Part shown: piece by piece, positions 9,417 to 23,626 of the stretch
How positions within the stretch are numbered: position 1 is the first letter of the stretch
Layout of the letters: every line of letters begins with the position of its first letter
Assembly: GCF_030161895.1 (NCBI RefSeq)
Contig: NZ_BSVB01000001.1
Location: forward strand, 248,001-312,000
Source of the DNA: Pseudolysinimonas kribbensis
GTDB taxonomy: Bacteria > Actinomycetota > Actinomycetes > Actinomycetales > Microbacteriaceae
Direction of reading: 5' to 3'
DNA: 64,000 nucleotides
Notes under the pieces: model-generated
The model's database searches: none
The model's input: the letters and a program-made list of their open reading frames with translations, nothing else
What the model was told of the DNA's origin: nothing
Position numbers and translations under genes: made by a program

Positions 9417-10010
9417 TTCAGCGGAGCGCGCGCGGCCAGTGCGAACCGTTGCCGACAGCACCGCGATCATCAGGATCGCGTTGTGCAGCCGACCGTCGAG
9501 CACCGCGTCGACGACCTCGTCGAGCGGTGCCCAGCGCAGCACGATCTCGGCCTCCTCGTCGGTGCGGTCGAACTTCAGCGTCGCGCTCAATCCGCGGGCC
9601 TCGTAGACGTGCAGCACCTCGTCGCTGCCGCCCGGGGTGGAGTGGAACGTGATCGGATCGCTCCATTGACTCGCCTGCAGGTCCGCCTCCTCCGCGAGCT
9701 CCCGTTTCGCGGCCGCGAGCGGCTCCTCACCCTCCACGTCGAGCAGCCCGGCCGGGATCTCCCAGTCGCGCGTGCCGATCGGCTGCCGGTACTGGTTGAT
9801 GAGCAGCACGCGATCCTGCTCGTCGATCGCGAGGATGGCGACCGCGCCCGTGTGCCGCACGTACTCCCGCACGAGCTCGCCGTCGCCGAATCGCACGCGG
9901 TCGCGCACGACATCCCACACCTTGCCCTCGAAGACCGTCTCGCGTTCGAGCAGCTCGGCCGGATCACGCAGATCGGCCAGAGGTCCGCTCTGGAGCGCGT
10001 CGCGGTCCAT
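9399..10010 (-). CDS. NUDIX hydrolase, ADP-ribose pyrophosphatase type
   Basis: Hydrolyses nucleoside diphosphate-X compounds, most likely ADP-ribose. EIPAGLLD at residues 84-91 precedes the Nudix box, whose catalytic core is RELAEEADL at 103-111. 203 residues. The ATG at 10008-10010 follows the pyrG stop directly (TGAATG). pyrG-nudix-xerD order equals Rv1699-Rv1701. The last residues (ESGGHF) are encoded by the repeat element at 9392-9415, so the original C-terminus may have been altered by that element. Confidence 0.93.
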   Translation of the reverse strand: MDRDALQSGPLADLRDPAELLERETVFEGKVWDVVRDRVRFGDGELVREYVRHTGAVAILAIDEQDRVLLINQYRQPIGTRDWEIPAGLLDVEGEEPLAAAKRELAEEADLQASQWSDPITFHSTPGGSDEVLHVYEARGLSATLKFDRTDEEAEIVLRWAPLDEVVDAVLDGRLHNAILMIAVLSATVRTGRARSAESGGHF

Positions 10011-11773
10011 TCAGACCTCCGCGGGCTCGGCGATGACGCCGATCGACTCGGTCGCCGGAGCCATCTCGGCCGGGCGCTCCCCGGCTCCTGCACCTCGAAC
10101 AGCCGCGTCGCGTTCTGCCGCTCGAGCGCCGCCTCGACGAGTCCGCGGAACAGCGGGTGCGCGCGGTTGGGGCGCGAACGCAGCTCGGGATGCGCCTGGG
10201 TGCCCACGTAGAACGGGTGCACGTCGCGCGGCAGCTCGACGTATTCGACGAGCGAGCGGTCGGGCGAGACGCCGGAGAAGACGAGCCCCGCGTCGGCGAT
10301 CCGGTCGCGGTAGTGGTTGTTGACCTCGTACCGGTGCCGGTGCCGCTCGGAGACCTCGCGCTCGCCGTAGAGGTCGGCCACGAGCGAGCCGTCCTGCAGG
10401 CGCGCCGGGTAGAGCCCGAGCCGCATCGTGCCGCCGAGGTCGCCGTGGTCGATGATGTCCACCTGCTCCGCCATCGTCGCGATCACCGGGAACTCGGTGT
10501 CCGGATCGAACTCGGAGCTCGAGGCGCCGGGCAGCCCCGCCACATTGCGCGAGTACTCGATCACCATGCACTGCAGGCCCAGGCACAGGCCGAGCACCGG
10601 GATGCCGTTCTCGCGCGCGAACCGTAGCGCGCCGAGCTTGCCCTCGATGCCGCGCACGCCGAACCCGCCGGGCACGCAGATGCCGTCGACGTCGCCGAGC
10701 AGCCGCTGCGCGCCCTCGGTCGTCTCGCACTCGTCGGAGGGCACCCACCGGATCGCGACCCTGGTCTCCTGCGCGAACCCGCCGGCCTTGAGCGCCTCGG
10801 TCACCGACAGGTAGGCGTCGGGCAGGTCGATGTACTTGCCCACGAGCGCGATCGTCACCTCGTGCTTGGGCTCGTGCACGGCGGTGAGCAGGTCGTGCCA
10901 GCCGTCCCACACGACATCGCCCGCCTTCTCGTCGAGGCGCAGCTGCTCGATGATGTAGGCGTCGAGGCCCTGGTCGTTGAGCATGCTCGGGATGTCGTAG
11001 ATCGACGGCACGTCGACCGCGTTCACGACGGCGCGCTCGTCGACGTCGCACATGAGCGCGATCTTGCGCTTGTTGGCCTCGCTCACCGGCCGGTCGCTGC
11101 GCAGCACGAGCGCGTCCGGCTGGATGCCGATGGATCGCAGGGCCGCGACCGAGTGCTGGGTCGGCTTGGTCTTCTGCTCGCCCGACGCACCCATGTAGGG
11201 CACGAGCGACACGTGCACGAAGAAGACGTTGTTGCGGCCGAGCTCGTGCCGCACCTGCCGCGCCGACTCGATGAACGGCTGGGACTCGATGTCGCCGACG
11301 GTGCCGCCGATCTCGGTGATGATCACGTCGGGCACCGGCCCGCCGTCGGCCGGCGGCTCGGCCTGCAGCCGCATCCGGCGCTTGATCTCGTCGGTGATGT
11401 GCGGGATCACCTGCACCGTGTCGCCGAGGTACTCGCCGCGACGTTCGCGCTGGATCACCCGCGAGTAGATCTGCCCCGTGGTCACGTTCGCGGCCTGGTC
11501 GAGGTCGATGTCGAGGAAGCGCTCGTAGTGGCCGATGTCGAGGTCCGTCTCGGCCCCGTCGTCGGTGACGAACACCTCGCCGTGCTGGAACGGGTTCATC
11601 GTGCCGGGATCGACGTTGAGGTACGGGTCGAGCTTCTGCATCACGACGTGCAGCCCGCGGGCCGTGAGCAGATTGCCCAGACTGGCGGCGGTGAGGCCCT
11701 TGCCGAGCGAGGAGACGACGCCCCCGGTGACGAAGATGTGCTTGGTAACGACCTGACCCGTATTGACCACCAC
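10011..11773 (-). CDS. pyrG: CTP synthase, frame broken near the C-terminus
   Basis: Makes CTP from UTP with glutamine and ATP. The synthetase domain starts [17 protein letters not shown]; the glutamine amidotransferase domain has the nucleophile in [12 protein letters not shown] and the His/Glu pair in the AHPELRSRP region. The last ~22 residues (ending [10 protein letters not shown]) are in another frame; one base added to the C run at 10079-10082 restores it. GTG at 11771-11773 is the furthest upstream start; the family normally begins a few residues before KHIFVTGG. The gap to recN holds repeat copy 2. Confidence 0.94.
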
Positions 11774-11858
11774 GGGGTTTCAGCTTATCCCGACGTCATC
11801 GCGGTTCGCTGTGACACTCCGCTCTCTGAGACGCCGCTGGTGGCTCTTGAGCCGATCC

Positions 11859-11917
11859 GGCGCCCGAGACGGGCACCGGGACTGGCGTCGCGGCGAAGGC
11901 CAGAAATGGCCTTCGCT
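11859..11917 (-). repeat. Dispersed two-hairpin element, copy 2
   Basis: Lies 1 base after the recN stop codon, between recN and pyrG. The main stem has 10-bp arms, GCGAAGGCCA and complement (11893-11916), with GAAA on the plus strand or TTTC in the sense of the flanking genes. The second stem is GCCCG/CGGGC with loop AGA (11862-11874). It could terminate recN transcription. The sequence is nearly identical to copy 3 at 48289-48348, 36 kb away. Confidence 0.75.
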
Positions 11918-11918
11918 C

Positions 11919-13626
11919 CTAGCTCCAGCGTCCATGCGCGGCTTCGAGCAGCTCCCGCGCGTGGGCGAGCGCGTGCGCCGAGTCGGGCGACCCCGAGAGC
12001 AGCCGCGCCATCTCGAGGGCGCGATCGTCCGCGTGCACGAGCCGCACGCTCGAAGCCGTGACCGACCCGTCGCTGCCCTTCTCGACGACGAGGTGGTTGT
12101 TCGAGAACGCGGCGACCTGGGCGAGGTGGGTGACGACGATCACCTGGGACGTCTCGGCGAGCCGGGCCAGCCGTCGCCCGATCTCGGTCGCCGCCGCCCC
12201 GCCGACTCCCGCGTCGACCTCGTCGAACACGAAAGTCGGCACCGGGTCGCTGCCCGCCAGCACCACCTCGATCGCGAGCATCACCCGCGAGAGCTCGCCG
12301 CCCGACGCCCCGCGCGACACCGGCCGGGGCTCCGCGCCCGCATGGGGCTGCAGCAGGATCGCGACCTGGTCGCGACCGGTCAGCGTGAGCTCGCGCTCCT
12401 CGACCTCCACCACGAGGCGGGCATCCGGCATCGCGAGCGAGCCGAGCTCGGCGGTCACGGCGTCGCCGAGCCGGCCGGCGGCCTCCCGTCGGATCGCCGT
12501 GAGGGCCGCGGCGAGCTCCTCGACGCGTGCGCCGTCGGCCGCGACCTCCTGCTCGAGCAGCGTGATGCGGTCGGCATCGCCGTCGAGTTCGAGCAGGCGG
12601 GTGCTGCCGGATTCGAGATAGTCGATGACCTCGTCGAGGCCGGGCCCGTAGCGGCGGACGAGGGATGCCAGCGTCGCCCTGCGCTCCTGGATCGCCTCCA
12701 GCTCCCGGGCGCCATCCGCGTCGAGCCCCCGAGGTAGTGCGACAGCTGGGCGGAGACCTCGCTGAGCGCGAAGGACGCGGAGGTCAGCGCCTCGAGGATC
12801 GGCGCGAGCGCGGTGTCGTGCTCGACGACCCGCTCCACGGCGTGCCGGGCGCCCTCGACGAGCGCCACGGCATCCGGACCCCCGTCGAGCAGCTGCGACG
12901 AGATGCGCTCCTGCGCCTCGGCGGCGGCGAGCCGCAGGTCCTCGAGGTTGGTCAGCCGCGCGGCGCGCTCGGCGAGCTCATCGTCTTCGCCGCGCTGCGG
13001 CGCCGCCTTCTCGATCTCCTCCATCGCGATGCGGAGCTCCTCCGCCTCGCGGCCGCGCCGGTCGCGCTCGGCGACGAGCACGTCGAGCTCGGACTGCTCG
13101 GACTGCCAACGCCGGAAGACGTCCTGGTAGTCGCCGAGCACGGTCGCCAGCTCCTGGCCCGCGAACCGGTCGAGCGCCTCGCGCTGGGCCGCCGCCGACT
13201 TGAGCCGCAGCTGCTCGGACTGGCCGTGCACGACGACGAGATGCTCGCCGAGCTCGCCGAGCACCCCGACCGGCGCCGAGCGACCGCCCACGGTCGCGCG
13301 GCTGCGCCCTCGGCCGAGACCTCGCGGGTCAGGATGAGCTCACCGGCACCGGTGCCGTCCTCGTCGAGGTCGCCGCCCGCGTCGCGCACCCGGTCGGCGA
13401 CCGGCCCCGTCGACGCGACCTGCCAGTGCCCCTCGATGACGGCGTGATCGCTCCCGGCGCGGACGATGCCGGAGTCGGCGCGATCGCCCAGCAGCAGGCC
13501 GAGCGCGGTGACGACCATGGTCTTGCCGGCGCCGGTCTCGCCCGTCAGCGCCGTGAAACCCCGCCCGAGGGGAAGCCGGGCGTCCCCGATCACGCCGAGA
13601 TCGCGGATGACGATCTCCTCGATCAT
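11919..13626 (-). CDS. recN: DNA repair ATPase RecN, frame broken twice
   Basis: SMC-like ATPase for double-strand break repair. The N-terminal MIEEIVIRDLGVIGDARL with Walker A GETGAGKT (29-36), the central coiled coil (VVVHGQSEQLRLK, then a long Glu/Arg-rich region) and the C-terminal signature SRGASGGELSRVMLAIE with Walker B VFDEVDAGVGG are all present, but in three frames. One base added at 13307-13309 and one at 12726-12730 restores about 568 residues. ATG 13624-13626 overlaps the nadK stop (ATGA). tlyA-nadK-recN equals Rv1694-Rv1696. Confidence 0.93.
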
Positions 13627-14603
13627 GGAGCCGCCTCGCCCGCGGCATCGTCGTCGAGTGCGGCGGCGACGGCGATCGTGTCGGTCACCGGGTCGTCGCG
13701 ACCCGGGCCACGCCACCCGCCGACCGGCAGGGAGAACTTGCCGACGAGCCGGTCGGTGAACGGCCGCGGGGTGAGCCGGGCGAGCCGCACCGGGATGGGC
13801 GAGCGACGCACCACGACGCGCGCCGCGGTCGGCAGATCGAACGTGCGCCGTCCGTCGGCCCACAGCACGCCGGAGGCCGTCGACCGCGGCAGCAGCTCCA
13901 CGGCGAGCGAGGACTGCGGGCCCACCACGAGCGGACGCGCGAAGAGCGCGTGCGCCGACAGCGGCACCATGAGCATCGCGTCGACGCTCGGCCAGACGAC
14001 CGGACCGCCGGCCGAGAACGAGTACGCGGTCGATCCGGTGGGCGTCGACATCACGACGCCATCGCAGCCGAAGCTCGACAGCGGCCGCCCGTCGACCTCG
14101 ACGACGACCTCGAGCGAGCGTTCGCGGTTGGCCTTCTCGACCGACGCCTCGTTGAGCGCCCAGGTCTCGTACACGACCTCGCCGCGCAGCTTCACCCGCA
14201 CCGAGAGCGTCATCCGCTCCTCGACCTCGTAGTCGCGGGCGAGCGCGCGCGTCACCGTCTGGGCCAGGTCCTCGCGCTCGGCCTCGGCCAGGAAGCCGAC
14301 GTGCCCGAGGTTCACGCCGAGCAGCGGCGCATCCGTGCCGCGGGCGAACTCCGCAGCACGCAGGATCGTGCCGTCGCCGCCCAGCACGATGACGAGCTCG
14401 ATGTCGTGGGAGGCGACATCCGCACCCAGCAGCGCGAGCGGCGCCAGATCCGGCGCGGCGCGCAGCAGGTCGTCGTGCTCGTCGTCGGAGACCACCGGGA
14501 CGAGACCCGCCGCGATGAGCTGCCGGCACACCTCGATGCCGGCCTGGAGGGAATCGTCGCGACCGGTATGGGCGATCACGAGGAGATGCCGCGCATCGGT
14601 CAT
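13623..14603 (-). CDS. nadK: NAD kinase
   Basis: Phosphorylates NAD to NADP. The GGDGT motif is at residues 75-79, followed by GVNLGHVGFLAEAE and the second conserved segment TPTGSTAYSFSAGGPVVWPS. 326 residues; the family usually has about 300. Coupled to recN by a 4-base overlap. The roughly 50 bases to tlyA hold no obvious signal. Confidence 0.95.
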   Translation of the reverse strand: MTDARHLLVIAHTGRDDSLQAGIEVCRQLIAAGLVPVVSDDEHDDLLRAAPDLAPLALLGADVASHDIELVIVLGGDGTILRAAEFARGTDAPLLGVNLGHVGFLAEAEREDLAQTVTRALARDYEVEERMTLSVRVKLRGEVVYETWALNEASVEKANRERSLEVVVEVDGRPLSSFGCDGVVMSTPTGSTAYSFSAGGPVVWPSVDAMLMVPLSAHALFARPLVVGPQSSLAVELLPRSTASGVLWADGRRTFDLPTAARVVVRRSPIPVRLARLTPRPFTDRLVGKFSLPVGGWRGPGRDDPVTDTIAVAAALDDDAAGEAAP

Positions 14604-14652
14604 CCGTGCTCCTTCTCCTGGTGGCGCCGGAACACCGGCCGATCGTGCGGCG

Positions 14653-15443
14653 TCAGGTCAACGCCGACACCGTGTCCCTCCATTCTGAGGGATCGCCCCC
14701 GACGCTCGCGCTGAAGTGCACCAGATACTCGTGGTTCCCCGCTCCGCCGAGGATTGGGGAGGGGCGAGGCCGGCCGTGCGCAGCCCGAGGTCGTGCGCCG
14801 CCCAGAGCACGCCCGTCACGGCATCCTGGCGCAACGACCGATCGCGCACGATGCCCTCGCGCACCCCCTGCCGGCCCACCTCGAACTGCGGTTTGATCAG
14901 CAGCGCGAAGTCGGCATCCGGTGCCGTCGCCACGAGGGCGGGCAGCACCACGCCGAGCGGGATGAACGAGAGATCCGCGACCACCAGGCTCGCCGGCTCC
15001 GGATCGCCGACCCAGTCCGCCACCGAACCCGCGGTGATCGTCCGGGCGTTGCGACCCTCCACGACGACCACCCGGGGGTCGGAGCGCACCGGCTCGGCGA
15101 GCTGCCCATGCCCCACGTCGAGGGCGAGCACCCGGCGCGCTCCCCGCTCGAGCAGCACCTGCGTGAAGCCCCCGGTGCTCGCCCCGATGTCGAGCGCGAA
15201 CCGCCCCGCGGGATCGATCCCGAACGCGTCGAGCGCCGCGACGAGCTTGTGGGCCGCTCGGCTGACGTACGCGTCGGCGCCCGTGAGGTCGAGCACGGCA
15301 TCCGGAGCCACCCGGGTAGCCGCCTTCGCCACGGGCACGCCGTCGACGCTCACCCGGCCCTCGGCCAAGGCGCGGGATGCCTCGGCGCGCGAGCGGGCGA
15401 GCCCGCGCCGCACGAGCTCGGCATCGAGTCGCGCTGCGGGCAT
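14653..15443 (-). CDS. tlyA: TlyA-family rRNA 2'-O-methyltransferase (S4 + FtsJ domains), frame broken at the C-terminus
   Basis: In mycobacteria TlyA methylates 16S C1409 and 23S C1920, and its loss gives capreomycin resistance. An S4 domain (LDAELVRRGLARSRAEASRA) precedes the Rossmann methyltransferase with SAM motif ALDIGASTGGFTQVLL and the DLSFIPLGVVLPAL region. The last ~35 residues (GNHEYLVHFSASVGG) are in another frame; one base added at about 14761-14764 restores the family ending and a stop at 14653. ATG at 15441-15443. Known from gene order (Rv1694) as well as motifs. Confidence 0.92.
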
Positions 15444-15460
15444 GTCGCCGTCGCGGGCGG

Positions 15461-15613
15461 TCAGCGGCGCGGCGCGTCGCCGGCTTCGAGCCGGATGCGC
15501 AACTCGTCGTGCAGGTGCCCGAGCGCCTCCGCCCGGGTCTCGAGCGGCTGATCCTCGATCACCCGCAGCCGCGAGAGCAGGCCGTCGCGGGTCTGGTCGG
15601 TGTCGTCGCTCAC
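15461..15613 (-). CDS. Small conserved-position protein between HAD phosphatase and tlyA
   Basis: 50 residues, rich in Arg, Glu and Asp, predicted all-helical, no membrane segment. The GTG at 15611-15613 overlaps the stop of the upstream phosphatase gene (GTGA), and the next gene starts 17 bases downstream, so it is embedded in the operon. A small gene of unknown function sits at the same place in M. tuberculosis (Rv1693), which supports it being real. I do not recognise a domain. Confidence 0.72.
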   Translation of the reverse strand: MSDDTDQTRDGLLSRLRVIEDQPLETRAEALGHLHDELRIRLEAGDAPRR

Positions 15614-16626
15614 GACCAGGAATATAGCTCGGCGGCGACGTCGAGCGCGTAGATCGGCTTGCCGGTTCCCCAGATCGCGGCAGCGGCGGCCCTCAGGATC
15701 TCGATCGGCTCGGAGGCGCGCTCCAGTCGCACCGCATCGTCGGCGACCGTGACGACCGCTCGCCCGGAGCGGATCCGCGTCGTGCCGCGCTTCTGCTCGA
15801 CGGTCGGCGCCGGGTAGGGCTGGAACAGGTCGCGCAGGTCGGCGAGCAGGTAGTGCGGGCGGGAATCCTTCTCCGCGGCCAGCACCTGCTTCGGTCCGTC
15901 GATCCCGGTCATGACGAGCGCCGAGGTCTGCCCCGCCCGGTTGGCGCCGACGATGTCGGTGTCGAGGCGGTCGCCGACGAAGAGCGGATGGTCGCCGCCG
16001 AACCGTGCGACCGCGGCATCGAAGATCGCGCGTTCGGGCTTGCCCGCCACGACGGGCAGCCGGCCCACGACCGTGTGCACCGCCGATACCAGTGTGCCGT
16101 TGCCGGGCGCGATGCCGCGGGTCTGCGGGATGGTCCAGTCGGTGTTGGTGGCGATCCAGGGCATGGTCGGGTCGGCGCGGAGGGCGTAGCTCGCCTCCGC
16201 GAGGTCCGTCCACGCGACCGATGGATGGAAGCCCTGGACCACGGCGGCCGGGCCGTCCTCCGCCGACCGCGTCACCGTGAATCCGGCTTTCTCGAGCTCG
16301 GAGGTCAGGCCCTCACCGCCGACGACGAGGACCATCGACCCCTCCGGCACCTGCTCGGCGAGCACGGTCACGGCCGCCTGCGGCGAGGTCACGATCTCGT
16401 CGGGGCTCACCCGCAGCCCCAGCTCGGTCAGCTGCGCGGCCACGGTCGCATCCGTGCGCGAGGCGTTGTTCGTCAGGTAGGCGACGCGCACCGCCTGCTG
16501 GGCGCGATTGATGCTGTCGACCGCGTGCGGGATCGGCGCCGAGCCCGCGTAGACGACGCCGTCCAGGTCGAGCAGCAGCAGGTCGGCGCCGTCGAGCGGC
16601 CGCGCCTGCTCAGTCGACCGCGCCAT
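15610..16626 (-). CDS. HAD-superfamily phosphatase, NagD/PGP type
   Basis: HAD hydrolase of the class IIA group. Motif I LLLDLDGVVYAG (nucleophile Asp) is near residue 17, the cap region contains VAYLTNNAS (motif II), and the C-terminal motif GDRLDTDIVGAN gives the Mg-binding aspartates. 338 residues. Substrates in the group include phosphoglycolate, glycerol phosphate and nucleotides; the one here is not known. The start overlaps the end of the TPR gene by 17 bases. Equivalent in position to Rv1692. Confidence 0.9.
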   Translation of the reverse strand: MARSTEQARPLDGADLLLLDLDGVVYAGSAPIPHAVDSINRAQQAVRVAYLTNNASRTDATVAAQLTELGLRVSPDEIVTSPQAAVTVLAEQVPEGSMVLVVGGEGLTSELEKAGFTVTRSAEDGPAAVVQGFHPSVAWTDLAEASYALRADPTMPWIATNTDWTIPQTRGIAPGNGTLVSAVHTVVGRLPVVAGKPERAIFDAAVARFGGDHPLFVGDRLDTDIVGANRAGQTSALVMTGIDGPKQVLAAEKDSRPHYLLADLRDLFQPYPAPTVEQKRGTTRIRSGRAVVTVADDAVRLERASEPIEILRAAAAAIWGTGKPIYALDVAAELYSWS

Positions 16627-17779
16627 CCGGCTGCTCCTCCTCGATCACCTCGACGATCTCCTCGCCCTCCGGGATCGCCGCGCGGTCGAGCGCGATCGAC
16701 GCCCGGTCGGAGCGCTGCCACCACTGCTCCGCCTCATCGTCGCGGCCGAGCTCCTCGAGCACGGTCGCGTACGCATCGAACAGGGCGGGGCTCCAGGCGA
16801 ACGCGCGCTCCGGATCGAGCTGCGGGATGCGGAGTTCCTCGAGCGCCGCCTCCGGCTGTCCGAGATCCAGACGCGCCCCCGACATCGCGATCGCGAGAGC
16901 GACCTGCACGGCCGGGTCGAGCCGATCCCGCGGCACGCTGCGCCCCAGCTCGAGCGCCTTCTCGGGGCGGCCCACTCCGCGTTCGCTGTCGACCATGAGC
17001 GGCAGCTGGTCGTCGCGCCCCGAGATCCGGCGGTAGGTGCGGAGCTCGCGCAGCGCGAGCGCGAAGTCCTCCGTGGCATACGCCGTGATGCCGAGGCTCT
17101 CCCGCACGACGGCGATCCGGCCGCCGCGGCGCTCGGCGGCCAGTGCGTGCCGATGCGCCAGGGCCGGATCGGAGTCGATCAGGCGACCGGCCATCACCAG
17201 GTGCTGCGCGACCGCGTCGGCGTTCTCCTTGGTCAACGTCTTGAGCTCGGCGCGAGCCGCCCTGTCGAGCTGGGCGGGCAGCACGTCCTCGGGGATCGGC
17301 GGATCGTCGTGCCGCGGTCGAGACGCAGCATCCGTCGTCGGTGCACCCCCGTCACGACGCGGGGGCCGGGCGCCGCGCTGCTGGGGCGCGCCCGCGCCAC
17401 TGGACCGACGCGGACCGCCGGCACCGCCGGCACCGCCGCGACTCGGACGCGCGGCTGCGTCGCCGCGATCCGGCCGGCCGGTGCCGGTGCCACGCTCGGG
17501 ACGACCCGCGCCATCACCGCGCTGCGGACGACCGGCACCACCGTCGCGCTGCGGACGACCCGCACCGTCACGCTGCGGACGCCCAGCACCACCGTCGCGC
17601 TGCGGACGACCCGTACCACCGTCACGCTGCGGGCGGCCGACACCACCATCACGCTGCGGACGACCCGTACCACCGGAACGATCCGGACGACCTGCTCGGC
17701 CTCCGGATTGCGGCCGGCCCGACGCGCCGCCTCGGTCGGAACGACCATCGCCGCCACGTCGTGGACGTTGCTCCGCCAT
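16610..17779 (-). CDS. TPR-like protein with Arg/Gly-rich repeat N-terminus
   Basis: 389 residues. The N-terminal third is a disordered, strongly basic region built from near-identical GRPQRDGG-type repeats. The remainder is helical with TPR-like character (YRRISGRDDQLPLMVDSERG, ALELRIP-type helices) and an acidic tail. I placed the start at ATG 17777-17779 because it has a good ribosome site (GAGAGGA, 7-8 bases upstream); a start at 17821 would lie in the rrn terminator stem. Same position as Rv1691. A role in protein-protein or RNA contacts is only inferred from the RGG-like composition. Confidence 0.85.
   Translation of the reverse strand: MAEQRPRRGGDGRSDRGGASGRPQSGGRAGRPDRSGGTGRPQRDGGVGRPQRDGGTGRPQRDGGAGRPQRDGAGRPQRDGGAGRPQRGDGAGRPERGTGTGRPDRGDAAARPSRGGAGGAGGPRRSSGAGAPQQRGARPPRRDGGAPTTDAASRPRHDDPPIPEDVLPAQLDRAARAELKTLTKENADAVAQHLVMAGRLIDSDPALAHRHALAAERRGGRIAVVRESLGITAYATEDFALALRELRTYRRISGRDDQLPLMVDSERGVGRPEKALELGRSVPRDRLDPAVQVALAIAMSGARLDLGQPEAALEELRIPQLDPERAFAWSPALFDAYATVLEELGRDDEAEQWWQRSDRASIALDRAAIPEGEEIVEVIEEEQPDGAVD
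17465..17715 (-). repeat. Tandem ~24-bp repeats encoding GRPQRDGG units
   Basis: At least eight imperfect copies of a 21-27 base unit around the core cgctgcggacgacc, all keeping the frame of the TPR-like gene. Encodes Gly-Arg-Pro-Gln-Arg-Asp-Gly-Gly with Val, Thr or Ala at the junction; copies nearer the N-terminus have diverged to GRPDRSGG and copies nearer the fold to GRPERGTG. Copy number probably varies between strains. Confidence 0.8.
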
Positions 17780-17809
17780 CGTCAGTCCTCTCGAAAAGCT
17801 GCTTAAACA

Positions 17810-17843
17810 CGAGGAGGCCACCCAGCAATGGGTGGCCTCCTCG
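17810..17843 (-). terminator. rrn operon terminator
   Basis: Perfect 14-bp stem (17810-17823 and 17830-17843) with a 6-base loop, starting 9 bases after the 5S 3' end. In the sense strand it is followed by GTGTTTAAG, a weak T-rich stretch. Position and strength fit the terminator of the ribosomal RNA operon. Confidence 0.88.
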
Positions 17844-17852
17844 GAAAGAAGT

Positions 17853-17969
17853 CCGGCGGTGTCCTACTCTCCCACAGGGTCTCCCCTGCAGTACCATCGG
17901 CGCAGAAGGTCTTAGCTTCCGGGTTCGGAATGTAACCGGGCGTTTCCCCTTCGCTATGGCCGCCGAAAC
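17853..17969 (-). rRNA. rrf: 5S ribosomal RNA
   Basis: The minus strand reads GTTTCGGCGGCCATAGCG at the 5' end, CCCGGTTACATTCCGAACCC in loop B/C and ends GACACCGCCGGACTT, matching actinobacterial 5S. About 117 nt. The ends are estimated from terminal-stem pairing. Confidence 0.95.
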
Positions 17970-18040
17970 ACTATTGATGTGTCATCGTCGTCGGCGCTGA
18001 TCTCTCAGCGACGCTCCCGACCGTACATCGAGAGCTACAA

Positions 18041-18055
18041 GTGGACGCGAGCATC
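18041..18055 (-). other. 3' half of the 23S processing stem
   Basis: Fifteen bases (gtggacgcgagcatc on the plus strand) are the exact complement of 21299-21313, on the other side of 23S. Together they can form the precursor stem cut by RNase III during rRNA maturation. The stem brackets 23S only, not 5S. Confidence 0.75.
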
Positions 18056-18070
18056 AGCAAAACTGATGTT

Positions 18071-23127
<5,057 letters not shown>

Positions 23128-23569
23128 GGTGTGGTAGCACGCCGACCGAAGTCGACGGCAAACCGTACGCCGCGACCGGGGAAAACCGATCGACGACGTG
23201 AATTTGATCTGACTGAAAGGATCGTCTACTGACAATCCGTCAATCCAAAGGAATCTCTGCTCTGACCGAAGTCAGGGCACGAGGTAATATTTGGCATTTG
23301 ACATAGTGCACGCTGTTGAGTTCTCAAGGATCGGGCGCACCTGACCTCCGCCTTCTTCAGGCTCGGCGTCAGGGCAACTGTCCTAACTTACCCATCCGGA
23401 CGCGGCTGGTCTTGCGACACACCGCCGGAACCGAAGTTCCGAGTCAGGATGGGTTTTCGATCGTACCACGCGGGGCGCAGCCGTGTCCGGCTCGTTCCGA
23501 GTGGGGATCCGTCCCGCTTGAGGCCGGCGGGCTCTCGGCCCTGCCGCACCTTTGGGGTGACAGGGAGTT
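23128..23569 (-). promoter_or_regulatory. rrn leader with boxA-like antitermination signal
   Basis: About 440 bases of untranslated leader between the promoter and 16S. The minus strand has CTTGAGAACTCAACAGCG (within 23312-23330), the boxA-type motif conserved in actinobacterial rrn leaders for NusB/NusE antitermination; a related copy precedes 23S. A second possible -10 (TAAGTT, about 23386-23391) without a clear -35 may mark a further start. No protein gene is supported in this stretch. Confidence 0.75.
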
Positions 23570-23598
23570 ACATTACGGGCGGTTCGGCCGCGTGCCAA
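23570..23598 (-). promoter_or_regulatory. rrn promoter
   Basis: The minus strand has TTGGCA (23593-23598), a 17-base spacer and TAATGT (23570-23575), close to sigma-70-type consensus. It begins 28 bases after the stop of the Pro-rich protein gene and is the best promoter match upstream of 16S. Confidence 0.75.
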
Positions 23599-23626
23599 AT
23601 CGGGCGCGAATCCCGGGCGTGTCGCG

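Noticed and set aside
9357..11917. Terminal inverted repeats of an insertion sequence bounded by repeat copies 1 and 2
   Set aside because: Both copies have the same orientation, and the genes between them (nudix, pyrG) are ancestral core genes; no transposase.
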